Assembly (NCBI RefSeq): GCF_026559675.1
Contig: NZ_CP092891.1
Span: forward strand, 1,798,001-1,862,000
DNA: 64,000 bases
Direction of reading: 5' to 3'
Source: Microbacterium oxydans
Lineage (GTDB): Bacteria; Actinomycetota; Actinomycetes; Actinomycetales; Microbacteriaceae
Below the pieces are notes generated by a model. That model saw only the letters and a program-made list of their open reading frames with translations. It searched no databases and was not told where the DNA came from. Below are positions 1-5,580 of the stretch, one piece after another (positions within the stretch are counted from its first letter, which is position 1; every line of letters begins with the position of its first letter). The position numbers and the translations under genes were made by a program.

Positions 1-132
1 GGTCGTGTCCTCCTTCGGGGACGGGGAGTAGCCGGGACGCCACTGGGCTTCGGCGATGTCGCCGCCCTCGACCAACGCCCGGAGGCGGAGGTAGGCCGCG
101 CCGAAGAGCTCGAGGACGTCGGCGTCAGCCAC
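1..132 (-). CDS. phage-type small protein, partial (runs off left edge)
   Basis: An open frame starts at GTG (nt 132) and stays open for 44 codons to the window edge, beginning MADADVLELFGAAYLRLRAL. The GTG overlaps the stop of the upstream gene by 8 nt (GTGGCTGA), so it is probably translationally coupled to it, and GGGGG precedes the start. The residues resemble short hypothetical proteins of actinophages (an acidic helical start, then a W-R-P-G-Y segment near residues 31-35), but I cannot assign a function. It is the last visible gene of the minus-strand array of the integrated element. Codon use is ordinary for the host. Confidence 0.6.
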   Translation of the reverse strand, partial: MADADVLELFGAAYLRLRALVEGGDIAEAQWRPGYSPSPKEDTT

Positions 133-337
133 GAGGACCCCCGAGCATGTCGTCGCCGTAGAGCTGGCGGGCGCCGCCGAGCGTGCTGGGCAGGCGCGGC
201 GTCGCGTGCCAGACCGAGGGCTTGCCGGGGCGGTCCGCCAGGACGTCCCCGGTGGCCTGGGCGGGCTGCTGGTAGGTCGGGTCGTCCCTGCCGGCCTGGT
301 TCGCCGGCTTGGGGCGCTTGGGCGCGGAATCGGTCAT
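125..337 (-). CDS. hypothetical small phage protein (70 aa)
   Basis: I start this gene at ATG 337 because AGGAGG sits 5 nt upstream and the ATG overlaps the stop of the HNH gene in an ATGA arrangement. The 70-residue product begins MTDSAPKRPKPANQAGRDDP and is basic and proline-rich at the N-terminus, with no membrane segment or recognisable motif. It ends by overlapping the next gene by 8 nt, so it belongs to a tightly coupled operon. Function unknown; this size and position are typical of accessory genes in actinobacterial prophages. Confidence 0.6.
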   Translation of the reverse strand: MTDSAPKRPKPANQAGRDDPTYQQPAQATGDVLADRPGKPSVWHATPRLPSTLGGARQLYGDDMLGGPRG

Positions 338-873
338 GATGCCTCCTGGGCGATGTGAGGGAACAGCTCGACGATCGCGTCGAGCTGGTCGGGGTGGGGG
401 TGCTTGGTCGGCGGGAGCTTCGCGGCGGCCCTCCGACGGCGGGCGGCCTCGCGGGCGACGGCCCGACACCCCGGGCAACCGGGGAGATAGGCGCCGCCAC
501 TGGCGTGGACGTGACCTGTCGCGCGACGCTTGCGCTGGCCGTAGCCCTTGTTGCGGCGCCGGTCAGCGGCGTTCTGCTTGACGTCGCCGAAGCTGAGGTT
601 GTCGGCACGGTTGTCCCAGGCCACGTCGTTGCCGTGGCGGACGAGAGGCAGGCCGTCAGGGTTGTCGAGGAACCGGGCCGCGACCAGACGGTGAACCAGC
701 ACGTCACGGCGACCGGGCAGGACGACGGCGACGTGGCCCACGCGGTCACGGCGCCGGGGCTTGAGCAGGCCGCGGGGCGAGCGGACGCGACCGAGGGAGG
801 AGACCCAGTAGCCAGGGACACCGGGAATGCTGCCCCAGACCTCCCCGGCGATGCGATCGAGGGGCTCAGGCAC
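334..873 (-). CDS. HNH endonuclease with NUMOD4-like N-terminus
   Basis: The 179-residue product begins with a NUMOD4-like segment (E-V-W, then G-Y-W-V-S-S-L-G-R-V-R-S near residues 20-32). An HNH_3-type core follows: V-H-R-L-V-A-A-R-F-L, then L-V-R-H-G-N and N-R-A-D-N-L. This is the layout of phage homing-type HNH nucleases. The C-terminus is basic with a C-x2-C pair (G-C-P-G-C). I chose GTG 873 over the longer ATG at 936 because GGAG lies upstream and GTG overlaps the preceding stop by 8 nt. HNH proteins beside packaging genes can assist terminase cleavage in HK97-type phages, or they can be mobile endonucleases; the sequence does not decide between these. Confidence 0.82.
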   Translation of the reverse strand: MPEPLDRIAGEVWGSIPGVPGYWVSSLGRVRSPRGLLKPRRRDRVGHVAVVLPGRRDVLVHRLVAARFLDNPDGLPLVRHGNDVAWDNRADNLSFGDVKQNAADRRRNKGYGQRKRRATGHVHASGGAYLPGCPGCRAVAREAARRRRAAAKLPPTKHPHPDQLDAIVELFPHIAQEAS

Positions 874-1033
874 GGCGGGCCTCCGCACGCTGCTTCTGAA
901 GGTCGCGGCGACGACGGTTGTGGTAGCGCCGCTCATCGATGCGGCGCTGGAGGGCGGCGCGGAGCTCGGGGTCGGTCGCCTCGTTCAGGAGGGCTTCGAG
1001 CGCGGGGATGCTGCTCGGGAACCGGCGGTTCAT
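866..1033 (-). CDS. small basic protein upstream of HNH gene (55 aa)
   Basis: It starts at ATG 1033, with GGAGG about 8 nt upstream, and overlaps the stop of the preceding micro-ORF as ATGA. The product begins MNRRFPSSIPALEALLNEAT and continues as a helical, strongly basic tail rich in Arg, Lys and Gln. This suggests nucleic-acid or protein binding, but no family is recognised. Its end overlaps the HNH start by 8 nt, so the two proteins are likely made together. Confidence 0.55.
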   Translation of the reverse strand: MNRRFPSSIPALEALLNEATDPELRAALQRRIDERRYHNRRRRDLQKQRAEARRA

Positions 1034-1128
1034 GACAGCACCTCCAGGAGGCCGACGACGAGGAGGGCCAGGGAGGCGAGGCCGGGGAGAAGGTGACCGC
1101 GCAGAGCGCGGAGGGTGGTGGACGACAT
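1030..1128 (-). CDS. 32-residue single-pass membrane peptide
   Basis: This is a short frame from ATG 1128 to TGA 1030. After a basic start (MSSTTLRALRGH) it carries a hydrophobic stretch (LLPGLASLALLVVGLL) long enough for one membrane helix. GAAAGG is a moderate ribosome site upstream. Its stop overlaps the next ATG by 4 nt (ATGA). The gene begins 26 nt after an intrinsic terminator. Holin-like, toxin-like or anchor functions are all possible; none can be proven from sequence. Confidence 0.45.
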   Translation of the reverse strand: MSSTTLRALRGHLLPGLASLALLVVGLLEVLS

Positions 1129-1153
1129 GGCAGTGCCTTTCGGATACGAAGAA

Positions 1154-1197
1154 AGCCCCGCCGGCCCCGCCGCTGCCACGACGAGACCAGCGGGGCT
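1154..1197 (-). terminator. intrinsic terminator / attenuator inside the element operon
   Basis: AGCCCCGC (1154-1161) pairs with GCGGGGCT (1190-1197). Read on the minus strand, the stem is followed by TTTCTTC. It lies 26 nt before the membrane-peptide start, so it either ends the transcript from the 1,593-side genes or acts as an attenuator for the genes below. Confidence 0.65.
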
Positions 1198-1244
1198 GGT
1201 TCAAGGGGCGACCCGTAGAGCGTTGGCAGACGCGGATCGCGAGC

Positions 1245-1262
1245 GTCACTAGCTACAGTGAC
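1245..1262. promoter_or_regulatory. 18-bp inverted repeat, operator candidate
   Basis: GTCACT and AGTGAC flank the 6-nt centre AGCTAC. On the minus strand the centre reads GTAGCT inside ...TGTAGCTAGTG..., so a TAGCTA -10-like hexamer would lie within the palindrome. It is in the gap between the Zn-ribbon gene and the terminator. The rest of 1,198-1,317 shows no gene. Confidence 0.35.
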
Positions 1263-1317
1263 CCGGGTTCAGTGGGCTCGGAGTCGAATAGAAGAGACCC
1301 CGGGCGGGTTCATGGAT

Positions 1318-1593
1318 TCAGCGCCCGAGGCGGGCGCGCTCCTCGTCGGAGAGGCGGGCAACGGCCTCCTCGTAGCGCAGCTTGGCCTTGGCCATGCTGC
1401 GGCGCAGACTCTCGCGCTGGCGCTCGGCGCCCTCGGGGGTCGCGCGGTACTCGCGCTGGCGCTCGGCATGGCAGGGGCGACAGTAGGCCGTCCGGCCGTC
1501 CGGCCGGGACCGGTTCCGCGGGAACTCGGGGAGCGGCTTGACGACGCCGCACCGCGGGCAGCGACGCTCGAACTTGATGATGGGGTCAGTCAT
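1318..1593 (-). CDS. phage zinc-ribbon protein (91 aa)
   Basis: This small protein has a treble-clef or Zn-ribbon layout: C-P-R-C-G near residues 12-16 and C-R-P-C-H near residues 38-42, separated by an F-x3-R-x2-S-R-P-D-G-R segment. A long basic helix rich in Arg and Glu follows. This pattern is common in actinophage endonuclease VII-like and HNH-accessory proteins. ATG 1593 is preceded by AAGGAGG at good spacing and overlaps the upstream gene by 8 nt. I infer DNA binding; nuclease activity cannot be claimed because no clear catalytic histidine motif is seen. Confidence 0.65.
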   Translation of the reverse strand: MTDPIIKFERRCPRCGVVKPLPEFPRNRSRPDGRTAYCRPCHAERQREYRATPEGAERQRESLRRSMAKAKLRYEEAVARLSDEERARLGR

Positions 1594-1903
1594 CAGCGTC
1601 CTCCTTCAGCGCAGTGATGCGGGACGCCTCGCGGCGCATGAGGGCCAGGCGGGACGCGGCGCCCTCCGGCTTGGCGGTCGCGCGGCGGCGGCGCTCGCGC
1701 TCGTCGCGGACGACGCGGCGCAGGGCACCGAGGACGCCGGCGTAGGAGGCCACGGTTCGGGTCTGGAGCTCGCCGCGGGTCGCCTGGGCATCGAGCTCAG
1801 CGGCCAGGGTGCGGGCGAGGTAGACCTCGGCGGCGTGCTGCTCGTCGGAGAGGACCGGGTCGGACGCGAGGGTCCGCTCCAGCTCGTCGGTGTGAGTAGT
1901 CAT
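1586..1903 (-). CDS. hypothetical helical phage protein (105 aa), possible small-terminase-like
   Basis: It starts at ATG 1903, with GGAGA a few nt upstream, and begins MTTHTDELERTLASDPVLSD. The body is predicted to be all-helical, with an A-A-E-V-Y-L-A-R-T-L-A-A-E-L-D segment followed by a basic helix. That vaguely recalls P27-type small terminase subunits of actinophages, but the resemblance is weak and the protein is short. It sits between an unknown 143-residue protein (10-nt gap) and the Zn-ribbon gene (8-nt overlap). Function unassigned. Confidence 0.5.
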   Translation of the reverse strand: MTTHTDELERTLASDPVLSDEQHAAEVYLARTLAAELDAQATRGELQTRTVASYAGVLGALRRVVRDERERRRRATAKPEGAASRLALMRREASRITALKEDADD

Positions 1904-1913
1904 CGGTCTCCGA

Positions 1914-2345
1914 TCAGATGCGACCCGGCCAGTACGGGCGGGTACTCGGGGCAGGGGAGTTGAGCGCGGCAAGCTCGGCGCGGAGTGAGCTAGCTTCGCG
2001 GGCGGCGTCAGCGGCTGCGTCGTCTGCGGAGAGGGCGGGACGGCCGTCCGGGGTCGTCAGGACGGTTGTCAGGCCCTCGCCGGTCAGAAGGAAGCGCAGG
2101 CTCGCGAGGTCGTAGCCACCAAGATGGGCGGCGTCGTGGGTGTTGAAGAGGAACTCAAGCTCAGCGGCGAGCTGCTGGAGGCGGGTCAACCGGTCGGACG
2201 GGGCGAGGATCGCGCCGCGTTCCTGGAGGGCTGACTGAATGCGCGCGATGGTGTCGGTGGCGAAGTGGACGGACTTGGCGCGCTGAGCGATGCGGGTGGT
2301 GTGGGCGTGAATGCGGATGACTGCGTCATCGGTGAGCTGCGCCAT
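1914..2345 (-). CDS. hypothetical protein, first gene of the leftward operon (143 aa)
   Basis: It starts at ATG 2345 with GAAAGG upstream and begins MAQLTDDAVIRIHAHTTRIA. The sequence looks helical throughout, with an L-x2-L-A-A-E-L-E-F-L-F heptad-like stretch near residues 55-65 and an Ala-rich C-terminal helix. No enzymatic motif or membrane segment is visible. It is the first gene downstream of the SOS-box-containing divergent region, so it should be among the first genes expressed if that promoter is induced. I do not recognise the family. Confidence 0.55.
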   Translation of the reverse strand: MAQLTDDAVIRIHAHTTRIAQRAKSVHFATDTIARIQSALQERGAILAPSDRLTRLQQLAAELEFLFNTHDAAHLGGYDLASLRFLLTGEGLTTVLTTPDGRPALSADDAAADAAREASSLRAELAALNSPAPSTRPYWPGRI

Positions 2346-2495
2346 GGTGCGCCTTTCGGGTTCAGGGGGCCGGTCCGGTTCTGGGATTCGAAACGGATCG
2401 CACACGTTTTGCCGATTGCCGGGAGTTGAGCCGAGGGCCGTCCGTCCCAGGGATTCGGCCCCCATACCCCCGGGCGGGGAAGCTGAGAGTTTGCT

Positions 2496-2511
2496 TCGAA
2501 CGCATGTTCGA
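2496..2511. promoter_or_regulatory. LexA (SOS) box
   Basis: TCGAACGCATGTTCGA matches the actinobacterial LexA operator TCGAAC-N4-GTTCGA in all twelve arm positions. It lies in the 244-bp divergent region between the leftward operon (start 2345) and the DUF2188 gene (start 2590), so LexA could repress either or both. It implies DNA-damage-linked expression of the element. Confidence 0.8.
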
Positions 2512-2523
2512 CACCGTGTCGAA
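2507..2523. promoter_or_regulatory. second palindrome overlapping the LexA box
   Basis: TTCGACAC and GTGTCGAA form a perfect 8-bp inverted repeat around one C. It shares its left TTCGA with the right arm of the LexA box. A second repressor binding here would compete with LexA. The remaining 2346-2589 has no gene; TATCTT (about 2549) is a possible -10 for the rightward gene. Confidence 0.5.
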
Positions 2524-2589
2524 ACCGGGGCGTCGGTGCGCGGACCGTATCTTCACCCTTGGATTGATAGGTGAGAGGAGGTGAGAGAC

Positions 2590-2820
2590 ATGGCGAACAG
2601 CTACCACGTGACCCCCCGCGACGACGGGTGGGCAGCGCAGAAGGCGGGAGCAGGCCGCGCGTCGTCGGTGCACGACACGCAGGCCGACGCGATCGCGGCA
2701 GCGCGGGGATACCTGGGCAACCAGGGCGGGGGTGAACTGAACATTCACGGCCGCGACAACAAGATCCGCGCGAAGGACACCGTCCCGCACGGCAACGACC
2801 CGCGCAACATCAAGGGCTGA
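2590..2820 (+). CDS. DUF2188 domain protein
   Basis: The 76-residue product has the DUF2188 pattern throughout: H-V-T-P-R-D-D-G-W, then A-S-S-V-H-D-T-Q-A-D-A-I-A-A-A, then G-G-G-E-L-N-I-H-G-R-D and K-D-T-V-P-H-G-N-D-P. ATG 2590 is chosen because AGGAGGTGA sits 8 nt upstream. It is the only visible plus-strand gene of the element and faces the leftward operon across the LexA box. DUF2188 proteins are small and common in bacteria and their phages, and their biochemical role is not established. The gene ends shortly before a block of hairpins. Confidence 0.85.
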   Translation: MANSYHVTPRDDGWAAQKAGAGRASSVHDTQADAIAAARGYLGNQGGGELNIHGRDNKIRAKDTVPHGNDPRNIKG

Positions 2821-2875
2821 GGCCCGCGGCTGGACACGGTAGGGGAAGACCAGTGATCCAGCACGAAGAAGGAAG

Positions 2876-3048
2876 CCGGGCCGGCGAGCACGTCAGCTGA
2901 TGCAGCTAGTCGCCGGCCCGGTGGCCTCGCTGAGCCGTACATCTCAGCGAGGCTGGTGACCAGGCACCCGGCGAAGGATGCCTGGCCGACTGGTTACCTA
3001 CCAGTGGAGGCTGTCCACCGCGCCGGGGCCCTAATCCCGACCGTGGAC
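2876..3048. repeat. array of consecutive hairpins between DUF2188 and capsid genes
   Basis: Inverted repeats follow each other: a 12-bp pair CCGGGCCGGCGA (2876-2887) / TCGCCGGCCCGG (2910-2921); a 10-bp pair CCTCGCTGAG (2925-2934) / CTCAGCGAGG (2943-2952); CCAGGCA (2960-2966) / TGCCTGG (2979-2985); ACTGGT (2989-2994) / ACCAGT shortly after; and GTCCAC (3013-3018) / GTGGAC (3043-3048). On the minus strand the first stem is followed by CTTCCTTCTTC and could terminate capsid transcription. The rest may be a structured RNA. The last pair overlaps the 3' end of the capsid frame. Confidence 0.6.
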
Positions 3049-3096
3049 TCTCGGGGAAGGAAGAACCCGAGCTAGTGACCAGGCACCCGGTGAAGG
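2956..3096. repeat. 22-bp direct repeat pair flanking the capsid gene end
   Basis: GTGACCAGGCACCCGG followed by C/T and GAAGG occurs at 2956-2977 and again at 3075-3096, 119 bp apart. The right copy lies inside the 3' end of the capsid reading frame, exactly where capsid homology stops. This suggests that the foreign tail of the capsid frame arose by duplication or recombination of the non-coding block. Confidence 0.65.
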
Positions 3097-3807
3097 GTCA
3101 GCGACAGCCAGCTCGGCCACCTTGGCGAAGATACCCGCGCGCAGCTCAGCCACGAGGAAGCCCTCGAGAGCGTCGTTGTCCTTCAGCAGGTAGGTGCCGA
3201 CGTACTCGCTCATGTGAGCGACGACGTCGAGGCTGCCCTCGACCTCCTCGACCGTGAAGACCGAGGTCGGCTTCAGCGAGCCAGCCGGCACGACGTCCGC
3301 GTTGTTGGTGCGGACGGTCTGGCGGACGTAGCTGTACTTGGCCGAATCGCGGGTCTTGACCGCGAGGACGTCCAGGATGCCGAGGTTGGCACCCGGGGTC
3401 GCGAGGACCTGCGGCTTCGGGTCGAACTCCACCTTCGTGACGTTCGAGCCAGCGGCCACGAGACCCTTGGCCTCGATGTCAGCGACCTGGGCAGCCGCCA
3501 TGCGCTTGAGCGACGCCGGGGTGACGTAGCCCTTCGCGCCGGACGCGGTGCGGACCTCGGTCGCCTTGCCGCCGAGGCCGCCGTCATAGCGGTCCTCGGT
3601 GCCACCGGCACCCTCGTTGAAGCCGTCCATCAGGGCGGCGTTCTTCTCACCGCGAGCGATCGCGGTCTTGAGCTGGAACATGCGGTCTGCGTCCCGCTCC
3701 ATCTCAGCTGCCTCGGCCTCGGTGAGGTTACGGCCAGAGGCCTTCACGTCGGCGATGATCGAGGCGTTCTTTGCCCGCAGGGTAGCGAGCTCGGACTTGA
3801 TGTCCAT
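3031..3807 (-). pseudogene. HK97-type major capsid protein, 3'-truncated
   Basis: The N-terminus is a helical scaffold-like (delta) region (about residues 1-60, MDIKSELATLRAKNASIIAD). The N-arm, E-loop and start of the P-domain of an HK97 capsid protein follow (R-D-S-A-K-Y-S-Y-V near 155-165, T-V-E-E-V near 190, L-E-G-F-L-V-A-E-L near 215). Homology-like sequence stops near residue 235. The last 23 residues are read from the repeat/hairpin block and end at TAG 3031. Full-length proteins are usually about 300-450 residues and include the A-domain, which is missing here. ATG 3807 has TGGAG upstream. It is probably a broken gene; a truncated interfering capsid, as used by some satellites, is an alternative. 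Confidence 0.75.
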
Positions 3808-4065
3808 GTTGACTCCAATGGGTAGTCACTTGATGCGCCGACTGGCGCGGAAGTGCCTACCGACTGCGGCCCAACGGACCCCATCGCATGTCCTCCTGGA
3901 CTGGGGCTGGCGAGACTGCGAACCGGTGACCGGGGTCGGTGCTCTGCCCTCCTGGGCCTCGGCACCGCGGTCGCGGCGGAGTGCGCCGCAGGTTCCCACC
4001 GGCTGATCGGGCCGGGACGGGCTGCTGCGGCTAACCCGCTTGCGCGGGTGGTCTGTGTGGGCCGC
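3808..4065. other. intergenic stretch upstream of the capsid gene
   Basis: There is no convincing gene in these 258 bases. A minus-strand AGGAGG near 3892 precedes a ten-codon frame (MRWGPLGRSR) that could be a leader or noise. The 73-codon frame on the same strand overlaps the capsid start and looks spurious. Confidence 0.4.
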
Positions 4066-4281
4066 CTACGCGAGGTAGGCGGCGAGCTTGGCGCGAGCGT
4101 CGGAGACGGTCACGCGGTCGCCGCGCTGGGCGGCGTGGCGGGCGGAGCGCTCGCGCTCGCGGGCCCGCTCGGTGTCGGTCGGGCGACCGTGCGCCCGGTT
4201 CCACTCGTCGTGGAGGGACTGGGCGAGCTTGCGGTAGTCGCCGCCAGCGGGCTGGTCGGCGTTAGTGTGGCGTCGAGGCAC
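4066..4281 (-). CDS. hypothetical basic protein (71 aa) of the element
   Basis: The frame from GTG 4281 encodes MPRRHTNADQPAGGDYRKLA and then a highly charged helix (R-A-R-E-R-E-R-S-A-R-H-A-A) ending with S-D-A-R-A-K-L-A-A-Y-L-A. I start here because GGAG lies 4 nt upstream and because the longer frame to 4365 would cross an intrinsic terminator at 4309-4337. The protein looks helical and may bind nucleic acid or capsid proteins. It lies between the HNH/primase-tail gene and the capsid gene; no family recognised. Confidence 0.5.
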   Translation of the reverse strand: MPRRHTNADQPAGGDYRKLAQSLHDEWNRAHGRPTDTERARERERSARHAAQRGDRVTVSDARAKLAAYLA

Positions 4282-4308
4282 GGGGCTCCAGAGGTCGGGG
4301 GACGACAA

Positions 4309-4337
4309 AGCCCCCTGGACCAGGCGGTCAGGGGGCT
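4309..4337 (-). terminator. intrinsic terminator / attenuator
   Basis: AGCCCCCTG (4309-4317) pairs with CAGGGGGCT (4329-4337). On the minus strand the stem is followed by TTTGTCG. It ends 28 nt before the GTG of the 71-residue gene, the same layout as the terminator at 1154-1197. Confidence 0.65.
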
Positions 4338-4466
4338 GCGGGGCATGGCGGCGAGGTCGCCTCACCTGCCCTCACTATTCATATAGCGCCTTGAGGGGAC
4401 GGAATCGGGGCCCCGGAGGCCCCGGGAGCCATATCCCCGGGGAACCCATGAGTTGGAGGGAGCGGG

Positions 4467-5093
4467 TCAGCCGTCCTCGCCGGGGACGCGGAGACCGAAG
4501 AAGCCGCGCACGCCGTTGCGCTTGTGGGCCCGGAAGCCCCGGCGCTCCAGGTCGCGGTAGAGCGCCCGAGCCGAGAGGCCAGGGTCAGCCGACTCAGCCG
4601 CGGCGAAGAGGTCGGCGCGAGGGGTCCAGGCGTGCGGGTCCAGCTGGAAGACCCCGGGGAGGCCGGAGGCGTCGGGCTCGGCGCGGGGTCCCTCGGGCTC
4701 GGCGCTCTGGCGAGGGACACGGCGGGCGCCAGCGAGGTCCAGGGTGACCGGGGTGACGGCAGGCATCTTGGGCACGAGGTCACCCGGGCCCTGAGGGACG
4801 GTCCAACCCGGGCCGGCACCGTTGATCCGGAGGATGCGCGCGATCTGGTGCTCAGGCACGCCAGCGGCGACCATCCAGGCGATCGGCGGGCGATCGGACT
4901 TAGAGGACTGGCACCGGTCACAGGCAGGGAAGAGGTTGGCGACGTCGTCGGTCCCACCGGCCTGGCGGGGCCACAGGTGGTCCACGGTTAGCCCGGCGCC
5001 CGAGCCACAGTAGATGCAGACCCAGTGGCGCTTCGGGCCCCAGCGCTTCTCGGCGAGGGCAGTCAGCTCGGCTGACTTGGCGGGGGTGAGCAT
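4467..5093 (-). CDS. HNH endonuclease fused to a primase-like C-terminal tail
   Basis: Residues about 20-70 form an HNH/zinc module: C-I-Y-C-G, then L-T-V-D-H-L-W-P-R, then N-L-F-P-A-C-D-R-C-Q-S-S-K-S. A Pro-rich linker follows. The last about 55 residues (W-T-P-R-A-D-L-F-A-A-A, L-S-A-R-A-L-Y-R-D-L-E-R-R-G-F and G-V-R-G-F-F-G-L) resemble the C-terminal winged-helix tail of phage D5/P4-type primase-helicases. ATG 5093 is preceded by GAGGAGG at 6-nt spacing. It is the first gene after the iteron block, where satellites usually keep a replication gene. The fusion may be a relic of a deleted primase. HNH is secure; the tail assignment is my inference. Confidence 0.78.
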   Translation of the reverse strand: MLTPAKSAELTALAEKRWGPKRHWVCIYCGSGAGLTVDHLWPRQAGGTDDVANLFPACDRCQSSKSDRPPIAWMVAAGVPEHQIARILRINGAGPGWTVPQGPGDLVPKMPAVTPVTLDLAGARRVPRQSAEPEGPRAEPDASGLPGVFQLDPHAWTPRADLFAAAESADPGLSARALYRDLERRGFRAHKRNGVRGFFGLRVPGEDG

Positions 5094-5131
5094 GTCGGCC
5101 TCCTCGGGTCGGCGGGGTGGATCGGGGCGCC

Positions 5132-5470
5132 AGGGTAGTTAGGGCAGTTAGGGCAGTTGCGCCCATTAACCCCTAAAGGGCGGGCCGTTTTACAAATACA
5201 TAGGAAGCGTGCCCCCGTTCTTGCCCTATCTACCCTGATAGGGCCCGATGCCTTGAAAACACTGGCATCGGGGGCCGCTGGAACCTACCCTAGAACCTGC
5301 CCTGGAGGCAGTCTAGGGCACCTTTCGGGCCTCCGGAGGCCTCCCGGAGACAGTTCCGAGGCCCGAAACTTAAGCCCGGGAGGCCGCGAAAGTGGCCGGG
5401 GGGCTCCCGGGGAGGCTCGCGAAGCTACCCTGAGAGCTGCCCTGAGGGGCGATCCAGGGCAGTTTCGGCC
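5132..5470. other. iteron-rich candidate replication origin of the element
   Basis: Three tandem 9-mers AGGG(T/C)AGTT occupy 5132-5158, and a further copy is at 5456-5464. The reverse form recurs as TACCCT/TGCCCT pairs: 5222-5236, 5286-5303 and the 25-bp repeat copies at 5281-5305 and 5421-5445. A hairpin CCCGATGCC (5244-5252) / GGCATCGGG (5264-5272) and an AT-rich stretch TTTTACAAATACATAGG (about 5189-5205) lie inside. No gene is visible in 5094-5546. Iterons around an AT-rich segment next to a replication-type gene is the classic layout of iteron origins. The block could also be an arm-site region for an integrase. Confidence 0.5.
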
Positions 5471-5535
5471 GGGGCGCCCGGGGGCCAGCCTGCCCTAGAA
5501 CTGGGGCCAGGGCAGGCAGACCGAGGCCGGGAGAG

Positions 5536-5580
5536 TACGCCTTTAGGTGTCGCCCGACGAGGCCGCGGAGTTCTCCCGCG
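5536..5580. other. element/chromosome junction (attR-like) inside comM
   Basis: ComM homology begins abruptly at the Asp-Glu of the Walker B motif (GACGAG, 5556-5561), after an in-frame but foreign GTG-TCG-CCC. The att core should therefore lie in or just right of GACGAGGCCGCGGAGTTC. The exact core cannot be fixed without the left junction. Confidence 0.6.

Noticed and set aside
1198..1317. tRNA gene in the element gap
   Set aside because: No D-arm or anticodon arm could be folded and there is no GTTCRA T-loop on either strand.
3744..3965. 73-codon minus-strand frame upstream of the capsid start
   Set aside because: Overlaps the capsid N-terminus out of frame, with Ser/Pro-rich content and no coupling signal.
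5132..5470. CRISPR array
   Set aside because: The repeats are 9-25 bp, irregularly spaced and partly inverted, without uniform spacers or cas genes.
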